Positions 1-12,375 of a DNA stretch of 64,000 bases are shown here, piece by piece. The stretch's first letter is position 1. The number at the start of each line of letters is the position of its first letter. Source of the stretch: Athripsodes cinereus (taxonomy: Eukaryota; Arthropoda; Insecta; Trichoptera; Leptoceridae); the NCBI GenBank assembly GCA_947579605.1, contig OX388327.1, positions 3,893,122 through 3,957,121 of the forward strand, read 5' to 3'. Below the pieces are notes generated by a model. The model was given only the letters and a program-made list of their open reading frames with translations, had not been told where the DNA came from and searched no databases. The translations under genes and the position numbers were made by a program.

Positions 1-2560
1 TGTTATTTTATGCTGCAACTCATTTATTGACAATAATTTATATGTTAAACATTTCATTGCATCCCTCAAAGCACGAGCTCTGCTCATATTTGAGGGAATG
101 AATTGTTTTGCTTACTCTATAATTATAAGTAAATGATTATTGTTGTAAACTGTATATTTATCAATAATAAATATATTTGAATTTGAATTTCCCAGGTGAA
201 ATACTATACAATCACATAAAGATACATAACAAAATTCTTAGATTGTATTTGACCACAAATACTTATTTAAATATTTATATATAAATATTTATGAATAAAA
301 CAAAAAATCAAACATTTAGATACTTTCACTGGGATAAATATAATAGGAGAATCTGACAGTTTGAAACTGGCTAGTAGTTTAGTTGGATAGAAACTTCACT
401 ATTATTTGCTTCTATTACTATAGTATTTTGGAGAATTGGGGGTGGGTGGTGCAGCTGCTATTTTGACGCTGGTTATGCTTTTAGTTTGAGAGTCCATAAA
501 TAAACCATAAACCACATTACAATTATAAAATTATTTATTACCTAATTTTTGATAAAGTTATCCATTAATTTTGTTATTAATCTCCAAAAAAAAAACAAAT
601 AATTTATAATATTTAATTAGTGTAATCATGACCTTATCTTCTATTTATGTATAAAAGTGACATGACATTGTACAATTTGTTGACAATAATGATAATAAAT
701 ATTTATTTAACCTCCGACAGCTGATTGTCATATGACTAATGTTTATCAACATTGAAGGAGACCCACCAACTGCCCGGATAGCGTAGAAGTCTGGGGACTT
801 TGATTTATCCAATTAAGTTTCTACACTAGCAAATTTGTCTACACGGGAGATGCAATGGTGGGCAGCCTGAAAGACTGGCCAGCCAAAACCCATATGTGCT
901 GAATCTTTTGACTTAACTCCTTCTTTGCCCCTCTAGCCGAGAAATATAATATTATTTGTAGACTAATATTTATAAAAGATTTATTCCTTGAGGTCCTCTG
1001 CAAAGAATATGTGTCCCATTCTTACCTATTAGTTGTTCAATCAATTCAGTAATCCTGAGGTTTGCTACGCACCTGGAAGATCCCATTTTAATTGACACAT
1101 GACTAGCATCGTGTTTTACAAGCATTTACTCCAGTGGCTACCCCACTTGTGAGATGTCATGGTGGTATAAATAAACAGATCAAGTACACAGGGCCCCTTA
1201 CATAAAGTGGTGAGTATGCCCGTTAAATGTACTTGTAGAAGATACTGTGGCAAAACGGGTATAAGAAAATTTTATAAGTATATTTCGTCAGGTTGTTTTT
1301 AAGATGAATCTGTAAAATCAAAATTAAATAGTATTGTATTGCCATCTAGTGAAATATATAGTAAGCTTTAATAATTATAAAGTGACATCTATAAATGAGT
1401 AGTAAAAGTATTGTGACTGCTAATCTATGACTCAAACCATTTTTGTTTTCTTATGTTGGTGAACTCGTCAATAATACGTGACTGTATTCGTTGTTATTTA
1501 TGTGTGCGCAAAATTCAAATCAATATATTAATAAAGCACTCAAATGTCATTATTGTCATTTTAATTATCTTTTTGTTATAAGACACCGGACTCAAATTAA
1601 AAAGAAAGGTTAATTTTATGGACACTAGACTTAACAACGCCGTACATACATTGTAATTTCATACGCTTACTGTATTTATATTCCATTTATTTATAACCAG
1701 TTAAAACACTTCAGGCAACACATACAAATAAATACAAATTACAACAATACGAGAAAGAATGAATTGCGGTATTTAAAAGTGTATACAAATATAAATTTGT
1801 CCAGTTTCGATATCGAAACCGGACAAATCCATTGGCAGAAAAATAACAATATATCCCAAAAACTAATCAGATTTTGACTGATTTCCATACTTTTCATTAA
1901 TTTTGTCCAATATTTTTCATACAAACTTCATAGGATTAGATCCAAGTTTGAAATCACAGTTTTATAAAATTTGACATAAAGAATATAATTTTATATATAC
2001 GTACTTACATAGTTTTGAAAAATGACATTTTGTGCAGATGATGATGATGATTCTGGATGATTTTGTTTTGATGCCGTACCTACAGACCCTAGAGTCTAGG
2101 GCCTAGACCCTAGACCGTCTCAAAGGCGATGCAAATCCATAAGATGAGGTGTCTGTTGAGCAATATTCTCAATATCTTCAAAAAGCGTGAAAACTATACT
2201 TAACATATAGTAAAATTAAATTTATGATAAAGCAAAGTATGTATTAAATTGCATTAAGTGTATTATATAGTATTCGTAGGTACCTACATTTTAATTAAAA
2301 TATTTGAATTGGTTTTTATGTGAATGTTAATTTAAAACAACTCCCAAGTTATTGCAAATAATGCACACATGAAAAGAAAAAGGCGTTTTAAAAACTAAAT
2401 CTTGTCATAACTGTTTTATCTATTCTAAAAGGTCAAGTTTATACTTTAAATTTCCCTATAAATGTAATATGTAATCTTACAAAAGTGACTGTATGTTCAT
2501 TACTTGTGAAGAGTTCAAGGTGAATGAAAAAAAATACTATTTAGTTAACTTTCAAGTGAC
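1..2560. other. Upstream flank without supported gene
   Basis: AT-rich. Besides the LINE end at 50-182, an RTE-like scrap at 756-800 and a family B scrap at 1125-1170 (ctccagtggctaccccactt), I see a (gat)n stretch near 2036 and a short tandem of ctagaccctagagtctagggc near 2088-2110. No coding signal. Confidence 0.5.
50..182 (+). repeat. LINE 3' UTR end
   Basis: tccctcaaagcacgagctctgctcatatttgaggga forms a stem-loop, followed by an AT-rich tail ending in repeated aattt. A reversed copy is at 28490-28560. Confidence 0.5.
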
Positions 2561-2571
2561 TTTATTATGTA

Positions 2572-2613
2572 CGCTTACTAGTATTCGAAGACTCTCGACT
2601 CCATCTTCAGGCG
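2572..2613 (-). ncRNA. Hammerhead-like motif, variant
   Basis: Minus strand: CGC, CUGAAGA (2610-2604), U, stem II GGAG...CUUC, GAA, then U-ACUAGU-A (palindromic stem III with a U-A pair where A-U is canonical), A17, GCG closing a 3-bp stem I. The plan matches the copy near 52.1 kb, but 15.1-16.1 is swapped, so activity is doubtful. Confidence 0.4.
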
Positions 2614-2740
2614 ATTAGAAAAAAAGTAAAGAGTTCACTGGTTACTCCATTATTTTGTAGATATACATCATTTTCTCAAAGTGTAATTAAGAGATACCTT
2701 ATATTCACTGTGTCGGTGTTTAGGTAGTAGAATTCCATAT

Positions 2741-2912
2741 CGAAACAAATAAAACAAGCGTTTTAGTCTACTAATGATTTAATCTGTGAGAGAGACGTCT
2801 TTCGTCTTATGAGGACATTGTCAATCTCTTGACAATGTCCTCATAAGACGAAAGACGTCTCTCTCACAGATTAAATCATTAGTAGAATAAAACGCTTGTT
2901 TTATTTGTTTCG
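2741..2912. mobile_element. Palindromic insertion with hammerhead-like arms (copy 1)
   Basis: Two 84-bp arms (2741-2824 and 2829-2912), nearly identical as reverse complements, around a 4-base centre tctc. Each arm reads outward as UUGACAA-U-GUC...GAC-GAAA-GACGUC-U-C, the hammerhead plan with C3 to U and G8 to A changes; the palindrome centre truncates the 5' strand of stem I. I interpret it as two inverted 3' ends of a Penelope-like element. Left flank 2700-2740 is shared with the 48.2-kb copy. Confidence 0.65.
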
Positions 2913-3479
2913 AGATACCTTATATTTCCTTCCTTAAAACTGAACACTCCAAAACATTTTTTAACTTGCAATTAAAATATTCCTGCAATTTGCAAGGTAT
3001 GAATACAATATAGTTACATAATATTTGTTGCATTGAGTTACTATCACAACAATGTAAAAAGAATGTCTAAAATGATAATACTAAATAAAAATAATAAGCA
3101 AGAATAATTGTGTATAAAACAAGTCATTTATAGCGTAGGTAAGTAGAAATTAAATATTAATATGCCAAGTTTATTAGACAGGTACAATAAATGCGCTATC
3201 TCTTGTAATAATTTCTATACAATACACATTTTATAATAATCAAATAGGTATGTACCTACTTGATTATTCGAATTCTTCATTATTAAAATCACTTTCTTAT
3301 GGCCTCCAAAATACAAAGCATCTATCTATTAATGTAGATACATAGTTACATACACCGTGTTATAACATTATATCATTTAGTTTTAGAGTATTTAGACTAC
3401 TTGGCCGAATTATTGAGGCAAAAAGGCTTGTCACCATACTCTAAGATTTTCGCGAATCGTTAAAGAACGTTGCGTGATA

Positions 3480-3825
3480 GTGTGACGAATGAGGATATTA
3501 GAAGAATGAGCGGATGTGACAGTAGTGCTATGGATAAAATGCGTGTAAATAAGTTACGGTGATTTGGACACGCGGAAAGAATGGATGACAATGAGGATAT
3601 TCTTATCTGAAAGAGGAGGTGTGAGAAATCGCGAACGTCTGAAGCCAGTGTGGTTTGACACGTCGATCAAATTCTCAAGGATAGTCGTGTATTGAGTAGG
3701 AGAATAGATTTGCGTGTATGAGAAATTCTATGAATGTAGAAGAAGCAGCGAAATAAGTATATCTAATAGCGGTGGATCTATATAGGGTTTCGTCTTCTCT
3801 GCCTAACCCGCTTGTAAAGTATAGT
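3480..3825 (+). pseudogene. RTE-like LINE tail, family R, frame-broken
   Basis: DNA similarity to the family R tail (gaatgaggatattagaagaatgagcgg, tttggacacgcgg, gaaattctatgaatgtagaagaagc) with stops and frameshifts. Confidence 0.65.
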
Positions 3826-3829
3826 AGCA

Positions 3830-5000
3830 GCCAATTTTATATAAATATTTTATTCCTTTGTAGCATCCAGCCGTAGGATCTTTTTGATTTGTTTTTTAAT
3901 TCCCAACTTTTTCGCTTCTATATCTTCGTTTCTAGGTCCCAGCTCTCTGAGATTATCTGTGAATTTATCTAATTTTTAAAAATACATATAACAATTTAAC
4001 GAGTAAAGTACGAGTAGTAACTAAGTGTTAGTAATATTAAGTAAAATAATAATTTAACAAACTTCACTGGCTTGTAAACCTTATAATATTTAAGTTACAT
4101 TATAATCTGTAACAGCTGTTTGTTTGTATTCTATTCATAATTAAAAAAAAGATGACTTTGACGTTGAAAAACTTAGAATCAACGAAGGGAAAATTTTGAT
4201 AAACGGTGTCCAATCTAATATTTTCAATTAACTGTCATTTTCGGTTATGTCTGATTATGAACACTGACAAGAACCCACGACTCTTATAATTATATATTAT
4301 GCATTACACACACCATTATTCTGTTTATAAAGATTAAGAGAGAAAGAATTTTATTCAAGGTTACAATTGAATAAATATAATTATATTTACAATAAAAATT
4401 ATTATCGAATGTTTACAATACACTTTGCATAATTATAATGATACCTACTGTTTACATTAATTGGATTGCGACCTATTGGCTTCGGTGATTAAAATGTGTC
4501 ACACAACATTATACATACTAAATATTTATATTTAAAATTGTCCCATTTTACAATTTTTATTTATTTTATTACCTAATCATTACGGTCTATTAGACCATTA
4601 AAGGTCACGTGGTCTTGTCTATGGATTTGCTTTTGCTTGGGGGGCAAACAGTCAGATTGCGCAAATCATCCTTGTAGGATGTTATGCTATAAGAGAAAAA
4701 AAAGAAAGTCAGACGACAAAATAATAACAAAATCGATACTGACAGTTTTTTTGATTATTAGGTATTCTTTAGGCGTTCCACCTAATATTACACCGTAATC
4801 GTCTGTTGTGTTGGAATGCCTGATGCCCCTCAATGATTTTTCTGTGACGTCATCCTTTAATGGTCTATACTTATATTATTAATGATTACCCCGATGGATT
4901 TTATAGAAGTTTTCTTTAGTATGTATAAAAATGTATTATAATTAAACGACTTGCTCAACCTGTAAATATTTTAAAAGTAAATCGCGGTAAAGATAAGGCC
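3830..5000. other. Flank without supported gene
   Basis: AT-rich, no coding frame of note. A MITE-like half (gattatta...ggtctattagaccattaaaggtcacg near 4580 and tttaatggtctatactt near 4857) hints at an old TIR element of about 290 bp. Confidence 0.35.
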
Positions 5001-5007
5001 TCTCACT

Positions 5008-5135
5008 TTTAGCAAGTTTTCGAGTGTCCATCCCTTAAAGACATTTAATATCTTCAATTCAGATATCCCACTTATCCTGAATGTCTCAAACTTATGTTGG
5101 CACGAAGAGGACGATTTGCATGTTTTTTACATTCA
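5008..5135 (+). repeat. Family B fragment
   Basis: Contains aagttttcgagtgtcc, tatcctgaatgtctcaa and ttggcacgaagaggacg. Confidence 0.55.
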
Positions 5136-5439
5136 CTTAATTCACAGACTTCCCCTTTTATGGAAAATAACGTGATCGTATGAATGAATGAATTAGTATT
5201 TTATTTTTGCATGTATAAACGATGCCAATATTACCTTTTTCGAAAAAACACAATTACAAAAAAATATAGCTGCATTCTTCTTACAAATTCATTGAATTTT
5301 GTTTTGAATTCTCCAAATTCTTGTGAAATTTTAAACATTGTTTAATACAAAGTAAGTTTGATTATGTTGGTATCATTGACAATCCGCAGCTAGCTTCACG
5401 TAATACAAATGCACGGAGAAGGGAGAGTCGCAGCCGTAG

Positions 5440-5640
5440 ATCCATAGATAACAAAATATTTAGTTGTATAGAAGTGTTTACTCGGGCGCGATCTGTCAAA
5501 ACGCCTTTCATCAAAGTAATAGTAGTATAATATCGATAAAATGTCATATCGGCGCGTTTAATTGTGTTAAAATGTGTTTAGTGAACATGTTAAGTGTATT
5601 AAAATAATAATTAAGTGTAGTGTTGTGTAGTGAGATATTG
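5440..5640 (+). promoter_or_regulatory. Possible promoter / 5' noncoding exon
   Basis: A locally GC-richer island in an AT-rich flank. It contains TATCGATA at 5531-5538, the DRE motif typical of insect housekeeping-type core promoters, followed by a GTG/TTAGTG-rich stretch of the sort common in insect 5' leaders. The exon 1 acceptor requires an upstream noncoding exon, so this is a candidate. No clear splice donor can be fixed, and the link to the myosin gene is inference. Confidence 0.25.
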
Positions 5641-6539
5641 TTTTATAAAGGATTACCTTTCATCTTCAACATTATCTATCACTTTTGAGTGTGACAACTC
5701 ACTGTGTAGTTTTGTACTACTATTAAAAGGTACGCGTATAATGATATTGCTGCTTTGTAATATTGTTATTTATTCAACATATGGATTTGTTTGTATTGTC
5801 AGGTTATATTATATTTTAATATTCGTGTTGTACCCGTGCGCAGTTTCATTTAGAAATGATACAAATTAGATTAGCAGAAGTAAATGTTTGTTAGTTGTAA
5901 TACAAGTTTATTGTAGTTTAGGATGTTTATTATAGTAAATATTAAGTATATTGTTTTGTTATGATCTTATTTTATATGATTTCTCAGTAGAATCTTTATA
6001 GGTATTGATTATTATAAGTCAGCTGAGGATTGTATAGGTTTGTAAAGAACTAATAGTAATCTGTCTAATATTTTGAAGTTTATCATGAATGTGATGGCCA
6101 GTTTTCTAATTTTACTGCTTTTCCAAATATTAAATTTGACTAGTGATACCTCACTCATAAACTGTGGTTAGCGTTGTTCCAATTCATGCCTGTCTAAAAT
6201 GATCCCTTTTACCTAAATGTCAAGATTTGAATTTGTCAGCATAATAGTAGGCATGTGCATTACATAATTAATTGTGTGCTTAAAAAAAACATAAAATTCC
6301 ACCGGATTCTTATTTTCCAGATGAAATACTACGTATCTACATAAAAATAATTTAAAATAATAGACATTTAGATATGTTCACCTAATCTTGAAAAATTCCA
6401 AATAATTTTTTAAGTAAGGTTTTTTAGGTTAGTTTTAGATTTACCTACAATTTTTTCTGAAGAAATCACATGTAAAATAAAGAGTAAAGTCACCCATCTA
6501 ATTCTCATTTTTATGGCATGGAGAGAAAAGCCCCTTGTT

Positions 6540-6672
6540 CATTATTAAATGTATTTTTTTTAAATGATGTATCTGGGTTTTTTGTAAAAAAAACTTTATA
6601 CACCTTTCATAGTGGGCTAAAAGCGTGTGTCGTGAAAGGGGAGTTTGCCGGTCGATTCCGCTGGTTTCTCCA
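6540..6672 (-). repeat. Family A SINE, diverged
   Basis: Recognisable by oligo-T, gtatctgggtttttt, cacctttcatagtgggc and tcgtgaaaggggagtttgccgg, with a remnant of the B box (gtcgattccg). Confidence 0.6.
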
Positions 6673-6987
6673 CTTGTGTGAGAACTAATGATGATAGGTA
6701 AATAGATAATATTCTGTAAAAATTGAGTAATAATTGGTTTGTAGCATCTGGCAAATAAAGTGTAGCAATAAATTAAGTAAATAAATAAATAAATAAAAAT
6801 AAACAAGTTGAGGGAACATCAAGAATATAAACAATTTAACTCACACTCAGGGAATCGCACACAACTTTGTTGGGAAATATTCATAAATATTTATTTCAAA
6901 TACAGTTAAAACTTGTTTATCTGATTTACGTCAATTCAAAACTGCCAGTAGTCTTAACTGTAGATTACCCACTATACAATGTAACTT

Positions 6988-7107
6988 TTTTGTAAGTTTT
7001 TGAGTGTCCTGTAAGATAAAATTAGTGTTTATAAAACATCATTTGTAATAAGAAATTAAACATCTACAATTCAGCGATGTTCACGTAGGCCACCCGTCCT
7101 GAAAGTT
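6988..7107 (+). repeat. Family B fragment
   Basis: Contains tgtaagtttttgagtgtcctgtaa, attcagcgatg and gccacccgtcctgaaag. Confidence 0.5.
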
Positions 7108-7782
7108 CCATTTGATCTGGCACAGAGAGAGTATACATTACTTGCACTAAATTCGATGGCTGCCCCATGTAAAAGAGATACCGTGATATTCTAGACTCCA
7201 GTGATCTTATCATTCTTTTTTCTATACCAGTAGACTCACTGTATCTGTATTTAATAAAAATAAAAGTCATCTTCTATATTCCAACCACAAAATAGAACTT
7301 CTTAGCTGTTGGCACTTTTGTTGGCATTGTTGACTTGAATATGTTACGTGTATCTTATTTTACAAATACATATCTGCCTTTTACATACTGTAAGACATGT
7401 TTATTTTTACATTTATTAAAAATATCATCAGTTTGTTGTATGTTTTATTGTTAGCATATATTTAACCGTGTATATCTGGCTATCAGTATACTCGAGCGTA
7501 CATCTTTCTGGGGCCCTCACCTCCGTTGGGCTTTCTATGTGAATATGTCTACAGGGCTTTTTTTGGTTTTAACTTTTAAGTTCTCTGTGGATCCTCAGAG
7601 ATGTCAAGATGTGTGGGAGCCTTGAGGGGAGATGGTGAACTTGGGTCGTTCTATTTATTATATTTTCTTATATTGGGGTGCAGCATAGTCTCTATTGCTC
7701 TTCATGTATTAGCTTTCTACAGGTATATTAAATAAATAAATATTTTGTACCTGTTGGTATATTTATGTATACTGCAAAGAAA

Positions 7783-7855
7783 TAAATGAAAAAGACACTC
7801 GAAAACTTATGGAAAGTATTGAGATGTCTATTATTTTTGGGAACTCCACGCAGCT
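7783..7855 (-). repeat. Family B fragment
   Basis: Contains gacactcgaaaacttatggaaag and gggaactccacg in reverse orientation. Confidence 0.45.
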
Positions 7856-8689
7856 GCCTTCTCTGCTGTATTTCTCGGTATAAAGACAAGATTTACATGC
7901 TGGATAAACAAACTCTTTTGCAGCGTCCGGTAATGGATAATAACCTTTAGTTCCTTTAGCTACCACCACTACTACTATAAATACTCGCTATGATATACAT
8001 AATATATCTTGAATGATTATTATTATAGCCACATTTAGCAGCAGCTGCTTGCACAGCTTGCATTTGTTTTGAGTTTCATTTGTTAAATATTATTGTTCAC
8101 TAGATGTTCTTGTGCATATTATTATACTTATAGAACAAATGTGCCCACGAGCACTCAATACACTACTCATAAAGCAAAATCATTTGTATGAGTCATTCAT
8201 AGACATAATAATATGTCTTTATTCTTTTCGTAATGTGACCCATACTCAGTTGTGAAATATTTTTATTTTTAATCGTCTTACATGCAAAGTATATTGTTAC
8301 ATATTAAGTGTCTATATTTTCCATGGAAATTCTGGTAGTCCCTTTGAGCGCTCTGTAAAAAGCCAATGTTTGTAACATATCATATTATATCACTTCATGG
8401 GATGTAATTTATCTAGATTCAGTGATGAGTTATGCAAATCTCTCATCTTTATACATTCAGTATGGGTGACATCCTACCTTGTCCCACCAATCACCGGAAA
8501 GTCAACAATGGAAATCAATAAATGTATACTTATCTAATAAGGTAGACATTGTTAATGTCCAAATTCCTGCATCCTCACCATTATTAGATATAAAAACACC
8601 CCCTCTTGAAATTCTTTGTGTTCCATCCAACCCTTAGACTACATAATTTAGGTTAGTTTGTTCTATTCTTTAGTTTTAAGTAACTCTTG

Positions 8690-8735
8690 CTCTTAAGATG
8701 CCGCAAGGCGAAAGCGCTCGGCAATTAGAATTTAG
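8690..8735 (+). ncRNA. Decayed hammerhead-like motif
   Basis: CUUAAGA (8692-8698) in place of CUGAAGA, U, stem II GCC-GCAA-GGC, GAAA (8710-8713), GCGCUCGG. The G5 position and stem III are mutated, so this is a relic. A Penelope-like end is suggested by the following AT-rich aatacaaaatc...ttaaacagtgttttag. Confidence 0.3.
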
Positions 8736-9506
8736 TCGTTATTAATTGACTAAATACAAAATCATACGTGAAAATTAAACAGTGTTTTAGTATAACATTT
8801 TATAACTTATGTTAATATTTTTATAGTTTATCATGTGACTACTTTAATGGTGAAATGTGTTATGACAGTTTAGACTGCAACATTCATACAAAGAAATAAA
8901 GACTGTTAAACTTCAACCAACTTTAGGTCATAATTTTTTCTAAATTGTTGCATTTAATTAATGTAACATGCATTTACAGCTAGTTCCAGAAAGCTGAAGG
9001 CTTTAATTCAAATCCTCAGTGCGTAAAGTACCAACGTTTTGAAAAATCATATAATTATTTGTTTTATCCACCATCAATGACTTTTTTGTTGTGTTGAAAA
9101 AAAAAGAAAGAATTATACAAAATCAATGAAGAAGTTTTTTCATAGATTGGCCTATTTGTAGAATCATTTTTGTATAAATTTTCAAATTAGAATCGTTATC
9201 CATACAATTTAACATCTGTGGTTCTGAAATTTTAATTTTGAAAAAATGGATAAGGAATTTAATAAATTTAAAATGAATAGGTATCACATAATTATATTAC
9301 ATACAGCAGATAATTTATAAACAAATCTGAGTTAAGTATAATATTGTTCAACATAAATGAATCTTATTTTTTTACACTATACGATGACATACTTGGACAA
9401 TTACGGGAGTTTGTAAAGAGATTAAAAATAATATTAACCATTCATTGATTGTAGGGCGGTACGAAGTTCGCTGGGTCAGCTAGTAGAATATAATATTATT
9501 ATTACT

Positions 9507-9618
9507 TTTTTTTTTTAAAAAAAGATATATCTGGGTTTTGTTATAAACCCAAATACAACCTTATTCACCTTTCACAGTAAGCTAAAAGCTTGTGTCGTGA
9601 AAGGAGAGTTTGCCGGCA
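9507..9618 (-). repeat. Family A SINE, head missing
   Basis: Oligo-T, tail hairpin and the cacctttcacagtaagc block are present; similarity stops just after tttgccggc, so the tRNA-like head is lost. Confidence 0.7.
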
Positions 9619-10240
9619 TTGTAGTTCATATGATGTATACACAAGTATAAATAGAAAATTAAGACACAAAAATCATAATAAAAAGTCAAAAAAACGCAAA
9701 AAAGAACAATACAATTATCAGTATCACAGCATAAGTTATGAATGGAGAAAAAAAAAGTCAATGGATCACAAATCAATTCGATAGTAGGTTAGGTATATTG
9801 TCAAATTTTCAGTAAACGAGTATTTATGAGATTATTTCAAACAAAAATAAATGGGACGTCAAGTAGCACACAGTCTTTAAAAATGTATGTTGTAGAATTA
9901 GAGATGATGTGTTGTTTATGAGGGATTGTCGGTGGGATTTCGCTTTATATTTTTAATACCTGTGTATGACTTATTCCTGCTTACACAATCATCATATGTC
10001 TCACATTAATTAGTCTTCATACAGATAAATTCATTAGATTGATGTACATTGTATTATATTATGTAGGTACTTCAGTGACAGTAATTACAAGCAATTAACT
10101 TTTCACTTTTACGTGAGTGTGGAGGCAGTCGTGCTACAACTTATCAAATTACAAAAAAAAAAAAAACAACTACAGAGGGGGTGGTCAAATTAATGCATTC
10201 GATATCGACTTGTTTCTTTCTGTAACTAATTTCTGATAGC

Positions 10241-10781
10241 CAGTGTGACCAGATTTTATTTTCAAAAACTACTAAATGGGGAAGTCAAAAACGACTAAAT
10301 TCTCAAAATGGTATAGGAATTTGAAGTATTTCAAAAACTCCTCGGTTTTCTTAAACTAAATTTTTTCACAGTACCTTTTTCTACAACCTACCGGGTATTT
10401 GTACTGACTATCGTTAATGTCAATACCAGATACTACTTTGGAACGAAAAATGTTACACGCTTAAATTTCTACCCCCCCCCCCCATCGCCGAAATTTCAAA
10501 ATGAATTTGGAATTCAAACTATAGGAATTTGAAGTATTTCAAAAACTCCTCGGTTTTCTTAAAAAATATTTTCTCCCAGTACCTTTTTCTACAGAGTACC
10601 CGGTATTTGTACCGACAATTGTTTTCGAATCATTAATCACTCTTCCCAAGTACCCGATACTTTATCTACCAATTACCGACTAAATACTAAAAACTACCAA
10701 AGAAATAAAACTACTAAACATTGTTGCCAATGCCTCAAAAACTACCAAAAAAGTAGGAAACTACCAAATCTGGTCACGCTG
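10241..10781. mobile_element. hAT-like MITE, 541 bp, with target duplication
   Basis: Inverted termini cagtgtgaccagat and atctggtcacgctg, flanked by an 8-bp duplication ctgatagc / ctggtagc (7 of 8) at 10233-10240 and 10782-10789. It contains two copies of an internal module (gaatttgaagtatttcaaaaactcctcggttttcttaaa) and a run of 12 C at 10472-10483. No transposase. Confidence 0.75.
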
Positions 10782-10805
10782 CTGGTAGCATCGTTCATTT
10801 TACTT

Positions 10806-11345
10806 GTGGCAACCCCATAATTCATATCTAGTGAAGTTTGCAACAGACGCAAGTTCAGTTTTTGTTATCTTTGGGTTTGTATTTGCTATTTGAGCTTATT
10901 TTGTCTGTTTGCGTTCGGTCCATAAAATAAATTTTTACACTAACGTAGTTAAGATGAAGAATGACTCTAAAAATCAAACTTTTATGGACCGAACGCAACT
11001 TCATAAAATAGGTTCAAATAGCGCGTGCACATTTAACAAAAAATCTTGCGTCTGTTGCAAACTTCACTACGTACAAATTATGGTGTTGCCACAAGAAAAA
11101 ATACGAATATATTTTTTTTATTATTACTTATAAAAGAAATTTTAACACTAACGTAGTTAAGATGAAGAATGACTCTAAAAATCAATATTTTATGGACCGA
11201 ACGCAACCTCATAAAATAGGTTCAAAGATCGCGTGCGCATTTAACAATTAATTAACTTACGTCTGTAGCAAACTTCACTACGTACTGATTATGGTGTTGC
11301 CACAAGAAAAAATACGAATATATTTTTTTTATTATTACTTATAAA
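10806..11345. mobile_element. Long-TIR MITE with tandemly duplicated right half
   Basis: About 50-bp inverted ends: gtggcaaccccataatt...tagtgaagtttgcaacagacgc at the left and gcgtctgttgcaaacttcacta...aattatggtgttgccac at the right (ending near 11092), plus an inner inverted pair ttgcgttcggtccataaaa. The right half is repeated once more with a period of about 208 bp (11138-11345), ending in the same gccacaagaaaaaatacg. Confidence 0.7.
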
Positions 11346-12240
11346 AACATCACCTTGTACTGAGACCATAACAGCTTTTGGCCAAGGCGGTCTCAGCAAG
11401 GGCCAGTAATAGGTATATAATACAACCAGTAATCAGCTACAGAAAGAAATAGTTCGATAGTACTTAAAATATCAAAACTGCTGCTTATAATGTTAGATAA
11501 AGAAATTAGATTTTTGAGTGAGTACATTAATTTGACATCCCTCTGTAGTTGTCGAGTATCTATATTCCATCACGACATATACCACAAGTAGGATAACAAG
11601 TAGAACAAATAACTGCGCGCAATAAACATTACATAAAATTGTCTTCATCATACGTTAACTCAATACAAAACTTGAATTATTTCGTTTCGTAGTTGGTGAG
11701 GCTTGTAGCATTGTTGAATGACACTGTCCATATGTGATATCTATCATTATTGTTATATTTTCGTAATAATATGTGTGGTGTTAGTGAGAGTCAGCACAGG
11801 TCAAATTTCTTTATTAAAAAATGGTGAGGTTCATGGGTCTAACTATAATGTGAAGAAAGTCGTGTTATTTTCAAAAGCACTGCAACTGTTTGTGATCGAT
11901 TCTGGAAGAAAGACAGTTACGTGACAAAAGAATAAAATCTCTCCCACAAAATGAGTTGTATGACATTCAAAAAGTCCGTTTAGACAGAAGTCCGCTATCT
12001 GTCATGAATACAATGTGTCCATAAACATCCTTTTTGTGGAGTCTCCAGCAAGGAATTGGTCTCCCACTATATTCTGTCAATTTTCCAGTGTCCAACTGCA
12101 TCACAAATCAAACATTTTTAACATCTTCGTTAACATTCGTAAAGAATAGCTTTCCGATTCTTTTCCGGGTAAGAGGCAGATATTTTATTCAGTTTTGCAC
12201 GGCAGAGCCTTTTACATATTCGTAATATATTTAACATCGT
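11346..12240. other. Flank without supported gene
   Basis: Small scraps of family B (11565-11600) and no convincing coding frame; the open frames at 11718-11924 and 12034-12225 have no recognisable motif. Confidence 0.4.
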
Positions 12241-12241
12241 C

Positions 12242-12375
12242 ATTTCAGCGGTGTGGTGTGCCACCCATTATGAATTTCTCAATTTTTCATTTGCACGGAG
12301 AGGACGACTTGTCTGTTTATTTAATTTCATACGTATGATTGTAAGCAGCAAAGGACGGCTTGCATGTTAATTATT
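12242..12375 (+). repeat. Family B fragment
   Basis: Contains cagcggtgtggtgtgccaccc and tttgcacggagaggacgac. Confidence 0.5.

Larger units (their letters stand above)
7110..9500. other. Flank without supported gene
   Basis: Apart from the family B fragment at 7783 and the hammerhead-like relic at 8690, sequence is AT-rich and unassigned. 9460-9482 (gtacgaagttcgctgggtcagctagta) looks like a transposon terminus. Confidence 0.4.

Noticed and set aside
6498..6806. 102-codon minus-strand open frame
   Set aside because: It covers a family A SINE and a (taaa)n tract; no protein signature.
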